A stretch of DNA of 64,000 nt from Puccinia triticina (taxonomy: Eukaryota > Basidiomycota > Pucciniomycetes > Pucciniales > Pucciniaceae), in the NCBI RefSeq assembly GCF_026914185.1, contig NC_070558.1, forward strand, positions 7,325,501 to 7,389,500. The letters run 5' to 3'. The notes beneath the pieces were generated by a model. The model was not told the DNA's origin and ran no database searches. It was given only the letters and a program-made list of their open reading frames with translations. Positions 24,801 through 35,960 of the stretch are shown in pieces; the first letter of the stretch is position 1, and each line of letters starts with the position of its first letter. The position numbers were made by a program, and so were the translations under genes.

Positions 24801-25265
24801 AGTCGCGACCGCCTCGCCCGCGTCCTCTCCGCCCACCAGCGTGGCCCGTCTACGGCGCTTCGGGCTCCGGAGGCCGCCGGCGTCCGCGAGGGCGTCGCCG
24901 AGCTCGCGCGCTTCTTCGTCGACTGGCTCGCCGGCTTCGGCCGCTTCTTCCATCCCTGTGCGCGCCTCCTTCCCCCGCCCCCCCTCCTCCCTCTCCCCCC
25001 TCCCCCTCCACCGCCCCCTGTCCACTCCCGCCCGCTCAATACAGCCGCCCGCTGGCTCCTCCACGTCTCCCGTCTGCGCCCGCTCCTCGCCTTCTTCCGC
25101 TGCGTCGACCCGCCCGCCCCGCCCGCGTCCCCGCCCGAGCCCCCAACGATCCCCTCCAACCGCACCCTCGTCTCCTCTGCCGCACCCTTTGACACCCTCG
25201 GAACCGACCATTCCCGCGCAATCTTGGACTTCTACCACCAGTTCTTCCCCTTCGTTCCCACTTGA
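21836..25265 (+). CDS. Large coiled-coil protein with one C-terminal-half membrane segment
   Basis: Product not recognised. Proposed exons 21836..22574, 22647..23029, 23224..24197, 24267..24602, 24671..24957, 25045..25265 keep phase throughout and give 979 residues. The first ~700 residues are disordered: acidic block EPEEEEDDDEEEEDQHDE (about residues 138-155), many Ser/Pro/Gln runs, and the motif TPHPPGWFVPDP. Then a predicted coiled coil (KSLVQSRKQDMRAKESGQKE onward), one membrane segment (WKVVLVGLVVQTLLIWMAL, about residue 800), and about 170 further residues. The plan (long disordered region, coiled coil, single membrane span) resembles nuclear-envelope or spindle-pole-body proteins, but that is only an analogy. 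The locus is clearly GC-richer than its surroundings and its third codon positions are strongly G/C, a sign of a real, expressed gene. The exon 3 acceptor is the least certain site. Confidence 0.8.
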
Positions 25266-26852
25266 ACTCCCCCTTTCACATATTTGTACCCCCCCCATCC
25301 CCGCTTCTTTTGATGTATCTCTCTGTGTGTGTATACGTACTCCCGACAAGATTATATAGTGGTTTCACGTCGTCGGCTTCTTTCTTGGTTTCACCCCTCT
25401 CTCTGCCACGGCTTGTTTCTTCTAGAGCACTACCCTTGATTGGATCCAGATCCGCACACACATATCCGCAATACATTCGATGTTCCATGGCGGCGCGTTG
25501 CCGAGGATCGTCACCGGCCTAGCATAAGACCTGTGTGTCTCTCATCTTCCGTCTCGCGGCGCCTGGATGGAAGGCAAGTTTGTATTTTTTGGGGGTGCGT
25601 GGGTTTCCTGGGCAACGATCGCGCAGGGAAGATCGGCGAACTGTGGCGAGTTCTGTGCACATTTCTCCATTGCCTCTGCCTAACCGCGCTGTCCAAAATT
25701 GCACAGGATTCCTGCACGTCTGCTATTTCGCCTTGGACATCTCAGCGTCCACGAAACTTACTGCTAGACTGTGCTAGACTGCAGAACCTTGTTTGCACGC
25801 ACAAATAGGCATCTGACCTCCATGAAACACAGGTTACTCCCCGTCACTCTGGAACCCTATATTTTCCCAGATTTTGCAGGCAAATCTACATAGGCAAGTC
25901 TGGCCATTCGGACAATGGAGCCCAGGCTTCCCTGCAAAATCTGCAAAAATCTGAGTTCCCAGGTTGACAGGAAGTCCTGCATTTGACAGACCCTCTAAAG
26001 AAGGTTTTATATTCTCATGGCATATGCGGTGATGACTCTTTATGTGTTAACTTGGGATCCTCAAAGTAATTTTAGTTGAGCATGCCCCAAGCACTCTCCC
26101 AGCGGTGCACACAACTGCATCAAACAAAGAAAGAAGTTGGAGAGATGATAGCTCTGGTGTGTGATTGCAAGACAAGCTGTGCTTCTGCGGCTCCAGAAAC
26201 AACAATGGGAAGTTACTTCTGTGATGTTATCCAGAGGGATCTTTGTACCATCACTTCCTAACCAGATAAGGTGTTCTATCTGGTAAAATAGGACAATTGG
26301 GTAACATAACAGAGGGGGCTTTCCCCCTTGCTACATGAAAAATAACACAGATATTATCTGGTGCCATACATTATATCCTGCTAAAATTGGGGAGATAACA
26401 CAAGATAAGAGAGAGAAAAAAAGGAACAGAAAATGTAACAGAAGCATTTTTGCCGTTATTTTAACAAAGCCAACACCAATTCTGGTATGTTTCTGTTATG
26501 TTACTGTTACTGCTAACATAACTTAACATTGTTGCCAGAACTGACCTCATGTGTCTGAGTAGAGGATCAACTTGATTCAATTGCCTGTTTGCTCATTCAC
26601 ATGGATTTTTTTTTAAAATTACATGACTAATTCTTTGAATGATGTCACACTACAAGAAAAACTTGGGAAACTGCCAGCAGTTGCCATAAGGCATACTCCA
26701 GTGTAACTGCCATTGTAACTCCACATAATTACATTGCACCCTTTCATGCACAGTCACGGTGCAATGTGCCCAGCAACTGCGCATTCAACCTTGGTTGAAA
26801 TAAGCTTTGAGAAAGGCTTGAGTATCACCTCAAGCTTCCTTTCAGCTTCTGC
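25266..26852. other. Intergenic, no gene seen
   Basis: 3' flank of the preceding gene, then unique-looking sequence. About 25850-25990 has inverted GATTTTGCAGG / CCTGCAAAATC words and AGGAAGTCCTGCATTTGACA near its end, related to 3840-3970 and 7740-7830: probably an old small TIR element. Confidence 0.4.
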
Positions 26853-26860
26853 ATCTTAAC

Positions 26861-28539
26861 TAGAGATGGCCCCTGTGAACCCGGGTACCCGCCAGCTTTT
26901 TTGCCAAAAGATTGACACCCGCACCCGCAACCGCACCGCCTGGGGCAGTCAGAGCGGGTACCGGCGGGTACCTGCCCCTTCAAATCAACCGGAAGGATTC
27001 CTTCCAGTGAAAGAGTTTACAAAACCTCTTTGACCGGAGGGATTCCTTCTGGTCAAAGGGTTCTGTAGCCTCTTTGACTGGAAAGAATCCTTCCGGTCGA
27101 AGAGGTTTTGTAACCTCTTCAACTGGAAGGAATCCTTCTGGTCAAAGAGGTTTTGTAACCTCTTCAACTGGAAGGAATCCTTCTGGTCAAAGAGTGTAAC
27201 CTCTTTGACTGGAAGGAATCCTTCTGGCCAAAGGGGTTACAGAACCTCTTTGATTAGAAGGCCTTTCCAGTTGAAGAGGTTACAAAACCTCTTTGACTGG
27301 AAGGAATCCTTCCTCTCAAAGAGGTTTTGTAACCTCTTTGACTGGAAGGCCTTCAAAGAAGTTTTGTGACCTCTTCAACTGGAAGGATTCCCTTCCAGTC
27401 AAAGAGGTTTTGTAACCTCTTCAACTGGAAGGATTCTCTTCCAGTCAAAGAGGTTTTGTAACCTCTTCAACTGGAAGGATTCCCTTCCAGTCAAAGAGGT
27501 TTTGTAACCTCTTCAACTGGAGGGAATCCTTCCGCTCAAAGAGGTTTTGTAACCTCTTTGACTGGAAGGCCTTCAAAGAAGTTTTGTGACCTCTTCAACT
27601 GGAAGGATTCCCTTCCAGTCAAAGAGGTTTTGTAACCTCTTCAACTGGAAGGATTCCCTTCCAGTCAAAGAGGTTTTGTAACCTCTTCAACTGGAAGGAT
27701 TCCCTTCCAGTCAAAGAGGTTTTGTAACCTCTTCAGCTGGAAGGATTCCCTTCCAGTCAAAGAGGTTTTGTAACCTCTTCAGCTGGAAGGATTCCCTTCC
27801 AGTCAAAGAGGTTTTGTAACCTCTTCAACTGGAAGGATTCTCTTCCAGTCAAAGAGGTTTTGTAACCTCTTCAACTGGAAGGATTCTCTTCCAGTCAAAG
27901 AGGTTTTGTAACCTCTTCAACTGGAAGGATTCCCTTCCAGTCAAAGAGGTTTTGTAACCTCTTCAGCTGGAAGGATTCCATTCCAGTCAAAGGGGTTTTG
28001 TAACCTCTTCAACTGGAAGGATTCCCTTCCAGTCAAAGAGGTTTTGTAACCTCTTCAGCTGGAAGGATTCCATTCCAGTCAAAGGGGTTTTGTAACCTCT
28101 TCAACTGGAAGGATTCCCTTCCAGTCAAAGGTGTTTTGTAACCTCTTCAACTGGAAGGATTCCCTTCCAGTCAAAGGTGTTTTGTAACCTCTTCAACTGG
28201 AAGGAATCCTTCTGGTCAAAGAGGTTTTGTAACCTCTTCAACTGGAAGGCCTTCCTTCCAGTTGGGTCAAATAGGTTCTGTAACCCCTTTGACCAGAAGG
28301 ATTCCTTCCAGTCGAAGAGGTTACAAAACCTCTTCAACCGGAAGGAAGGCCTTCCCAGTACTTCTGGCCATTGTGGTAGCCGCCACCTGCCCAAACAAGA
28401 GCAGGTACCCGCTAGAATACCTGGGTACCCACTTGATTTCTCCCAGAAATCCAGCATCCGCACCCAAACATGCACACGCTGGCGGGTACCCACCAGCGGA
28501 TAGCAGGTACCCGCAACGGGTTCGTCGGGGCCATCTCTA
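26861..28539. mobile_element. hAT-type non-autonomous element carrying a palindromic array
   Basis: 1679 bp. Left end TAGAGATGGCCCC and right end GGGGCCATCTCTA are perfect inverted repeats, followed inward by further GGGTACC-rich inverted sequence. An 8-bp target duplication flanks it with one mismatch: ATCTTAAC (26853-26860) and ATCTCAAC (28540-28547). The 8-bp target and the TARRRATGG tip match the hAT element at 55477-59990. No transposase inside; 1.37 kb of the interior is a 46-bp minisatellite. Confidence 0.85.
26990..28360. repeat. Palindromic minisatellite, 46-bp unit, about 30 copies
   Basis: The consensus unit has two hairpins: ACTGGAAGG...CCTTCCAGT and AAGAGGTT(TTG)TAACCTCTT. Period is 46 bp over the homogeneous part (about 27360-28200); the edges are more diverged and partly inverted. 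Some units are short by one hairpin. Confidence 0.9.
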
Positions 28540-30414
28540 ATCTCAACTGCTCACAGTTTCTAGAGTTTATCTTGTAGTGGATCATAAGCTGTTATTTTGG
28601 CTGGAATGCGGCCTTCAACCATTTATGTACACCTCTGGAGTCCCTCCATGAGGAAACCACTTGGAGTCCACAAGGACTCCATGTGGTACCCGTGTGCGAG
28701 GCCGGACCAGCGGCTTGCGGTCTAGGGAAACACAGGCCCCCACTGGGAAGGACCATGTGGGCACCTTGTGATGGCCCCAAGGATTCCACGGATATTTAAA
28801 GATATGTACCCGTGGAATCCATGTCGACCATATAGCCAGGCCTTCAAAATGCAGTGGGAGAACAGCCTGTTAAAAACTTTCATTTGTGGGGCTCAAACTC
28901 ACAACAGGATGGAGAGCCTGGATGTGAAACAGTGCAACACAACTCAGCCATTTCCCATTGTTACCCTTTGCTTCTTTACACTACATCATTGTAAGAGCCC
29001 AAGATGCGGGGCTCTTCACTGACTGGGAAGACTGGGGCAGACAGACGGGAAAGTGGTACAGGAAAAGGGCTCTGCCTTGGAGGGAGTTCTAGAACTTATA
29101 CTGTTGCTTTGAATTGCTAGCTCAGAGGGAGTAGTCAGTACAGCCCTACTATATAAAAATGATGATAAGAGGAAAGAAAACAGAAGAAGAAGGAGAGTGC
29201 TCACCTAGCTCAGGGGTAGTATTCAGTACATCCCTACTAAGCTAGGGGGGCGTGGCTGGTCAAGGTCTGAGAATCCTGTTGGAGGTGGATCTGTGATTTC
29301 TCTGTGACTGTTCTTGTGAGCTCAAGGGGGGAAGGCTCACAATCAACCCCCCAAACAATGGTTTGCAATTGGTTTTTTTGTTAAGTTTTTTTTTTTCCTC
29401 CCTTCAAAATCAAGTTTTCCTGGACTTTCAAAACCTCAGGACCAGCCTGAGCTGGTCCTGGCTGGAAGTAATTAAAACAAAAGAAAATGCCGCCAAACCA
29501 ATGTGAGAAACAAGCTGATGTGGTCTCCATGCGTGCCAGGAAGGCACATTGTGGAACCAACGGGGAAAAGTGTGAAGCCCATTGGTTCCACGTGGAAAAA
29601 AATTGTTTTGTGGAACCAACGAGCTTACCAAGGGGTTACTGAGCCAATCCTTGTTGGCTGGATTAACCTCCTGTTTTTGGTTCCACAAACAGGCAGGGCA
29701 GGAAGTACCCCCGCCATGTACATTTATGGTGTTCAAAGTTGGTTTGCATAATTTTATGCATGCATAAATCATAAAATCATAAAAAAGAAAATTAAAGGGG
29801 ATATGACTGTCTGATTATGTAATACAAAATTTCCTCACCAAAATATTTTCATGATTTTATGTTTGAACACCATAATTGAAATCTCCTGGCCAAAACTTGA
29901 TTTATTTTTGATGTAATTTTGGGCACCATTATAGTAATACAACTTGGATACACTGGAATCAGGCTGAATTGTCTTGATGGGGGATCAACATTTCCTACAT
30001 GATTCATGTGTCTGAAACCTGTGCCTAAATATAAACTTGAAAATCACCTACACAAGTATTTGCATGTTGACATAAACTGACTAAGGGCTGTTGGTTTAAG
30101 CTTTATTACTTGGAAATCTCCCAAGCTAAATTTGGTGTAAGATTTTATGTAGCAAGAATTGTATCTCACAATAATACAACTTCCAATCAAATTTGCAGTA
30201 CTCACAGATGCTGATTACACAGTAAAAATTTCATTTTGAAAGGGAAACCAAGCTATCACAGCTCTAATCAGGATCTTTGTGGTTTCCATATGTTGACAAG
30301 AAATCCACCATTTCCAGCCTTGGAAATTCACTAGCTCAGATAAAAATTGAACTATTTAAAGGGTGTCTTCAGAACTCTCTGCCTGCTAACTCACTTGATA
30401 AATAGATACCAAAA
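28540..30414. other. Intergenic with a duplicated A-box-like motif
   Basis: CTAGCTCAGRGG-AGTA-TCAGTACA-CCCTACTA occurs twice in the same direction (about 29111-29152 and 29204-29245). TAGCTCAGGGG fits an RNA polymerase III A box, so a SINE remnant is possible. About 29515-29690 repeats TGGAACCAACG in both senses. No gene seen. Confidence 0.4.
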
Positions 30415-32475
30415 ATGAGGAACTACCAAATTATTACTTTTTTCAGGATGTTTCTGTCCTGCAATGCAATGCATGACTCTCTTCCTGATTCACTTTCTGA
30501 AATTAATCCATGCAGTCAAGTAATGCAGCACCAACTTCTGAATCCCTCAAGTGGAAGCACTCCCCTTTCATTAAGTCTCTCAATCACCCCTGCAAAAAAC
30601 AATAATGAATGGTCAAACTATATATCTCACACCCCACCAGCTCTGATGAATTTGAGAAATGAAAATACCATTTCCTCACTAGAAGAGCTAAAAAACACCG
30701 GCCAAGAGTTACAACTCACTTCAAGTTCAAATGGTCAATTCCAGGCTCAAAAATGCCACTCTGTCCCAACAGCTCCTGATCCTTTGCACCAACAAGATTA
30801 TCAATGGTTTTCTTCTGCAACTTTGACCTATCAACCTGGTTGGGGTACTCCAAATTCAAGTCACCATACTAGTGGAAAATATCAGAGTGAATCATCTAGT
30901 ATTCATGATATTTCTGATGATTATCTTCCATTTCAGAATTTGGCCATGGGAACGACCAAAGGTTTACCCTTTTCTGAGGCTTCCAAATCAAAACATGAAC
31001 CCAAAAAATCAATCAAGACAATAGATTTCTTTGGAAAATCTTTGGGACCCCCACAAACAGAACCAAAATGCATACATGAACTTGAAATTAACAGTGCACA
31101 TTCCTACTCTAACAGTAAATCTAAATTAAAGAGGCCTGTAATGCAAGAATCAAATGTAGATTCAGAAGCAGTTAATGAATACAAAAGGGCAAAATTAGGT
31201 AGCAATTTGCCAAAATCCAGTCTAAAAACTGAAATTGACCACCAGCCTGAAAGAATTGGCTTATCAAACAAAGATCCACAAGAAATATCTCTCAAGGCTG
31301 AGCCCTCAATCCATCCCAATCAAGAATCCATAGAAAGAGTTGTTTTGCCTCCAAAAGGCATGATTCCTAGAATTGGGTTTGAAGAAAGTCTGGCCAATAG
31401 AAGAACTGAAGCTTCCCAGTCCCATGAAATGGTTTTGGCAGGTCAACATAAAGAATTTGTAAAAATGGATGCAGAGCCCTCAATCATAAACTTAGATTTT
31501 GATCTAAATGCAATCAAGGTTAAACATGGATCAAAATATGTCAGAGAGAGATTGGAATATTGTTTTCAATCACTCATACCACATGGAGGAAAAAATATCA
31601 ATGTGAAAATTGAAGAAGCCCACAAAGTTTTTACTGACATGAATTCAGCTTACTATTTTGGGAAGGATACTTGCAGTAGTTCCTCCAGATCTCTTATCAA
31701 AAAAATGCTTCGTAAACTAAAGTCCAATCAACACCAATGGTTTAAATTTTGGGAAAGAAGAACTGAAACCAAACTTGAAGATGAAATGGAACACATCCAC
31801 GGAAATGAAAAGAGTTTACTTCTGTACTGTTTGTTCTTTGTTGATATGATAAATACTATCATTCCACCATCTGTTGAGAAAGCTTGCCCATTGAATCAGA
31901 ATGAGAAAGTATTAATGAAAGCAAATTTGTTCAAAGAAGCAATAAGGATATTTAAAGATTTCAAGATCAATTCATCAAGTTACAAATTGGAGAGAATAAA
32001 AGAGTGTGTATATTTTTGGGATACAGCTTCCCACTTGATGTGGAATTACCTCTATTACTGGATTAAAAAATCAGAAGAAAGAAAAGATTTGTATGATGTT
32101 GCTTTCCACTCAACAGGCAAAGAAAGTCAAAACTTCACAAAATTCTTCAACACAGTTTTTAAATTTTCTGCAGAAGAATTGAACAAGAGATTGACAAAAT
32201 CTTGGGAATCCCCACAGGCAGAACTCACATCCATCCAAGACCTTACAAGTAACTGTGCACATTATTCCTCTCATGGTAATTCTAAATCAAAGAGGCCTAT
32301 AATGAAACAATCCAATGTACCTATAGAATCAGTTCATGAATACAAGAGGGCAAAGTTAAGTAGGAATCCTCCAAAATACATTGTGAAAACCCAAATTGAC
32401 CACCAGCCTGAAATAATTGGTTCATCAAATAAAGATCCAGAAGACAGATCTTTGGAAGATGAGCTTTCAATCTAA
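30415..32475 (+). CDS. Unknown protein with ~230-residue repeated module
   Basis: A single 686-codon open frame. I do not recognise a named domain. The N-terminus (MRNYQIITFFRMFLSCNA) is weakly hydrophobic and only marginal as a signal peptide. Residues about 1-215 are polar and Ser/Asn/Gln-rich. Two basic patches (KSKLKRP with EYKRAKLG, and again SKSKRP with EYKRAKLS) could be nuclear localisation signals. The conserved module (about residues 360-600) contains HQWFKFWERRTETKLEDEM, HGNEKSLLLYCLFFVDMI, TIIPPSVE and FNTVFKFSAEELNKRL. The frame then enters the first part of a second copy of the same unit and stops at TAA 32473-32475 in the middle of it. Start context is AAAAATG. Probably a lineage-expanded family; AT-rich codon use differs strongly from the GC-rich gene at 21836. 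Confidence 0.75.
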   Translation: MRNYQIITFFRMFLSCNAMHDSLPDSLSEINPCSQVMQHQLLNPSSGSTPLSLSLSITPAKNNNEWSNYISHTPPALMNLRNENTISSLEELKNTGQELQLTSSSNGQFQAQKCHSVPTAPDPLHQQDYQWFSSATLTYQPGWGTPNSSHHTSGKYQSESSSIHDISDDYLPFQNLAMGTTKGLPFSEASKSKHEPKKSIKTIDFFGKSLGPPQTEPKCIHELEINSAHSYSNSKSKLKRPVMQESNVDSEAVNEYKRAKLGSNLPKSSLKTEIDHQPERIGLSNKDPQEISLKAEPSIHPNQESIERVVLPPKGMIPRIGFEESLANRRTEASQSHEMVLAGQHKEFVKMDAEPSIINLDFDLNAIKVKHGSKYVRERLEYCFQSLIPHGGKNINVKIEEAHKVFTDMNSAYYFGKDTCSSSSRSLIKKMLRKLKSNQHQWFKFWERRTETKLEDEMEHIHGNEKSLLLYCLFFVDMINTIIPPSVEKACPLNQNEKVLMKANLFKEAIRIFKDFKINSSSYKLERIKECVYFWDTASHLMWNYLYYWIKKSEERKDLYDVAFHSTGKESQNFTKFFNTVFKFSAEELNKRLTKSWESPQAELTSIQDLTSNCAHYSSHGNSKSKRPIMKQSNVPIESVHEYKRAKLSRNPPKYIVKTQIDHQPEIIGSSNKDPEDRSLEDELSI

Positions 32476-33431
32476 TACATCAAAGATGAGCCCTCAATCC
32501 ATCACAATCAAGAATCAAAAGGAGTTGTTTTGCATCAGAAAGGCATTATTCCTGGAGTTGGTTTTGAAAAAAGTATAGCCAGTATCAAAAATGAGGCCTC
32601 CCAATCACACAAAATCAGTTTGGCAGGTCAACATAGAGAATTTGTAAATCCACACCACTTGGAGGCAGAGCCCAAAATACAAACCTTGGATTTTGACCTA
32701 ACTACACTTAATTTCCAACACTCATCTCCAGATGTCAAAGAGGGATTTGTAAAGCTAAATCAATGATCCCATGCAATGGTCAAAACATCAATTTAAAAAT
32801 TCAAGATGCACAGTATATTTTTACTGAAATGAATTCAATTTACAAGATGGGAAAGGCTACTTCTAGAAGTTCCTCCAACTCTCTCATTAAGAAAATGCTC
32901 CATGAAATAAAATCTAATCAATACCAATGGTTTAAATTTTGGGAAAGAATAACTGAAATAAAAATTGAAGATGAAATTGAATTCAAACATGGAAATGAAA
33001 AGATTTTACTTCTGTACTGTTTATTCTTTGTTGATATGATAGATACCATTATTCCACCATCTGTTGAGCAAAGTAACCCATTAAATTCAAATGAGAAATC
33101 ATTGATGAAAGCAAAGTTGTTCAAAGAAGCAATAAGTACATATAAAGATTTCCAAATGAACCCATCAAATTATCAATCTGATAAATTGAAAAATACAAGA
33201 TATTTTCAAGATAGAGCTGCCAACTTGATTTGGCTTTACCTCCATTACTGGATTAGCCACTCAAAAGAAAGAAAAGATTTGTATTATATTGCATTCCACC
33301 CAAAAACACAGAAAGAAAATCATAGCTTTAAAAAATTCTTTAACACAGTTTTCAAATTTTCTGCCGCAGAATTGAACAAGAGATTGACAGAAAGTCCATC
33401 ATCTTCCCACATATTATCCAAAAAAATATAG
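32476..33431 (+). pseudogene. Decayed tandem copy of the 30415 module
   Basis: After the TAA at 32473, reading continues in frame with sequence parallel to the first copy (GIIPGVGFEKSIASIKNEAS against GMIPRIGFEESLANRRTEAS) to about 32760, where a small deletion shifts frame; the rest follows in another frame (QWFKFWERITEIKIEDEIEF, LLYCLFFVDMIDTIIPPSVE, FNTVFKFSAAELNKRLTE) to a stop at 33429-33431. The two modules are roughly two-thirds identical by eye. One stop and one frameshift mark it as a decaying duplicate, unless short introns were missed. Confidence 0.7.
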
Positions 33432-33500
33432 GCTTCTTTTATTTTTTTCAATTCATCTGAAATTTAGCCAATCCTTCTCATTAGTGCCATGGAAGCATGT

Positions 33501-33598
33501 TGTTGTGACTAAAAACCTTGTCCTCCATTGCTCCACCCCAACCTCCTCTTGTCTCCAGATACTCCAAATGTGGAGTTTGTCCACCCCACACTCCAACA
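33501..33598 (-). repeat. 3' LTR of the copia element
   Basis: 98 bp, identical to 39811-39908. It is the 3' LTR relative to the element's own transcription. Confidence 0.95.
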
Positions 33599-33765
33599 CC
33601 CCCCCTCAAACTCCACACCTCTACATACATAATTGATGAGATTGAGATAGGAAACAGGCAAAAGAAAATAAAAAAACGGGTGTGATTGAAGGAAAACAAA
33701 AGGAAACAACAATAAAAAATTAGTCATCTGAAAATCTTTTTCATGGAAATAGAGTGGAGGTTTGC

Positions 33766-34653
33766 TCAAAGAGGCTTAGTGAAGAAATTGGCGATGTTGT
33801 CGGAAGTTGATACCCATTTGAGTTTGACGTTGTGTTTGCGGACTGCATCGTTGACAAAAAAGAAGTTTCTCTCCAAACTCTTCATCCTTCCTTTTGAAGC
33901 ATTGTCGTCAGATACTAGAACCGCCGCGCAATTGTCGCATTTGAGAATTAAATCCGGTTTGATGTCAAGAGAACGGACAATCGGTAAGAGAAAGAGAAGA
34001 AAATCCATTGCAGATCCAATCAAAATGAACTTCGTAGCGCATGTCGAAGTTGCCACAACCTTCTGTTGTCTAGAACCCCACGCAATGGGACTTCCTAGAA
34101 ATGTAATTACAAAACCTGATGTCAAACGCTGATATTCGCCTCCCCAACTTGCATTGGACCATGTAATCAAACGATCGTCCGTACATTCCAATTTCAAACG
34201 CTTGTCCTTTGTCGTTGCCAAATATTGAACCAAATGTTTGAGGCCGTTCCAATGGGAGTCATCCGGGTTCGAGCTGAACCGCGCGAGATAGTTCACTGCG
34301 TAGCTTAAGTCTGGTCTTGATCCAAGAGCAATGTAATTCAACAAGCCAATTAGGGATTGATACAGCGTTGCATTCACCGGCTCTTTGTTAGAAGTTGTTA
34401 AATTGTTATCCACGAGGGGTGTGTATGTCGGTATGATGTTTGGTTGAACCATTTCTTTAAACTTCGCGACCGTTTGATCCGTCAGAAGGGGTTGACCCAG
34501 AAAAATAGTGTTGTCTTCGTAATCCAATTTGATGCCAACCAGTTTATCTGGTTTGTTGTCCCATTTCACGCAAAGGTTTTTCTCCATGTTGTTACGTAAC
34601 AGGTCAAGAGCTGATGAATCATTGCTGAACACTATCCCGTCGTTGACATGAAT
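33766..34653 (-). pseudogene. copia RT C-terminal part and RNase H
   Basis: Begins just inside the nested insertion with WIHVNDGIVFSND, the position of the family's YVDD box, here HVND. Then LTSNKEP-like spacer, LLNYIALGSRPDLSYAVNYL (the conserved region before RNase H), and WSNASWGG where an active enzyme has S-D-A-D-W. The E-A-E motif is replaced by C-A-T (VATSTCATKF), while CDNCAA keeps its Asp. The domain is recognisable over its whole length and ends WVSTSDNIANFFTKPL, the standard copia terminus. Confidence 0.9.
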
Positions 34654-34865
34654 CCACACCAGGAAAAATTTCAGGTCAAATGGGGGCAGGTGACGTGAAG
34701 GCATCTCCAGTTCAGTCTCCATTCCAACTCCACTCGGCCCACCACTTGTACTGCTCATGCAATGAGCTTGTTTCATGTTCAGCTAGTCTGCTCACCTCCA
34801 TGTAGGTACTTGGTTAGCACAGCTCATCAACACATCAGGCCATATTATGCTCAGAACATGTACAT

Positions 34866-35219
34866 ACATGTATGTATGTATGTATGTATGTATGTATGTA
34901 TGTATGTATGTATGTATGTATGTATGTATGTATGTATGTATGTATGTATGTATGTATGTATGTATGTATGTATGTATGTATGTATGTATGTATGTATGTA
35001 TGTATGTATGTATGTATGTATGTATGTATGTATGTATGTATGTATGTATGTATGTATGTATGTATGTATGTATGTATGTATGTATGTATGTATGTATGTA
35101 TGTATGTATGTATGTATGTATGTATGTATGTATGTATGTATGTATGTATGTATGTATGTATGTATGTATGTATGTATGTATGTATGTATGTATGTATGTA
35201 TGTATGTATGTATGTATGT
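34866..35219. repeat. (TGTA)n microsatellite, about 88 copies
   Basis: An almost perfect tetranucleotide run of about 354 bp. It reads open in all six frames, which produces spurious Met-Tyr-Val-Cys and Ile-His-Thr-Tyr repeat frames that are not genes. Confidence 0.97.
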
Positions 35220-35369
35220 GCATACATATATACAAATGAGCTGGGCTTTCCCCTTCTCTGGTCATCCAGCTGGGGCTTCCCTTCACTAGATGGCACAGCT
35301 CCTGCTTCCAATGATACAGGGGCCTTGGGGTGGACTTGGCCAAGCCCTTGCATCGAGAAGGACAACACA

Positions 35370-35960
35370 GGGCCGGTGTGTATGGGCCATCAAGCAGAGG
35401 CAAGCCCCTGCTGAATTGCCAGTGTGTATGGGCCATTGAGCAGAGGGAAGCCCCTGATTGATGGCCGGTATGTATGGGCCATCGAGCAGAGCGAAGCCCC
35501 TGCTCAATGGCCGGTGTGTATGGGCCATTGAGCAGAGGGAAGCCCCTGCTCGATGGCCGGTGTGTATGGGCCATCGAGCAGAGGCAAGCCCCTGCTTGAT
35601 GGCCGGTGTGTATGGGCCATTGAGCAGAGGCAAGCCCCTGCTTGATGGCCGGTGTGTATGGGCCATTGAGCAGAGGCAAGCCCCTGCTTGATGGCCGGTG
35701 TGTATGGGCCATCAAGCAGAGGCAAGCCCCTGCTCAATGGCCAGTGTGTATGGGCCATTGAGCAGAGGCAAGCCCCTGCTTGATGGCCGGTATGTATGGG
35801 CCATTGAGCAGAGCAAAGCCCCTGCTCGATGGCCGGTGTGTATGGGCCATTGAGCAGAGGCAAGCCTCCCTGGATCACTGGATGGTGGACATGTTTACCG
35901 GTCATCAAGCAAAGCCCCGCTGGATGGCCAGTATGTACGGGCCATTGAGTGGTGTCAATG
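35370..35960. repeat. Palindromic minisatellite, 46-bp unit, about 12 copies
   Basis: Unit: GTGTGTATGGGCCATCGAGC, AGAGGCAAGCCCCTG, CTCGATGGCCG. The arms either side of the GTGTGTAT loop are complementary, and arm variants often change together: CTCAATGG with CCATTGAG, CTCGATGG with CCATCGAG, CTTGATGG with CCATCAAG. Several units are mismatched pairs. Lies inside the nested TIR element. Confidence 0.9.

Noticed and set aside
24282..25349. 355-codon minus-strand frame
   Set aside because: Antisense shadow across exons and introns of the same GC-rich gene, with low-complexity Gly/Arg/Glu content.
26990..28360. CRISPR-like array
   Set aside because: Repeats are palindromic and regular, but no unique spacers separate them, no cas genes are present and the context is eukaryotic.
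34762..35414. Open frames of repeated Met-Tyr-Val-Cys or Ile-His-Thr-Tyr
   Set aside because: Direct product of the (TGTA)n microsatellite.
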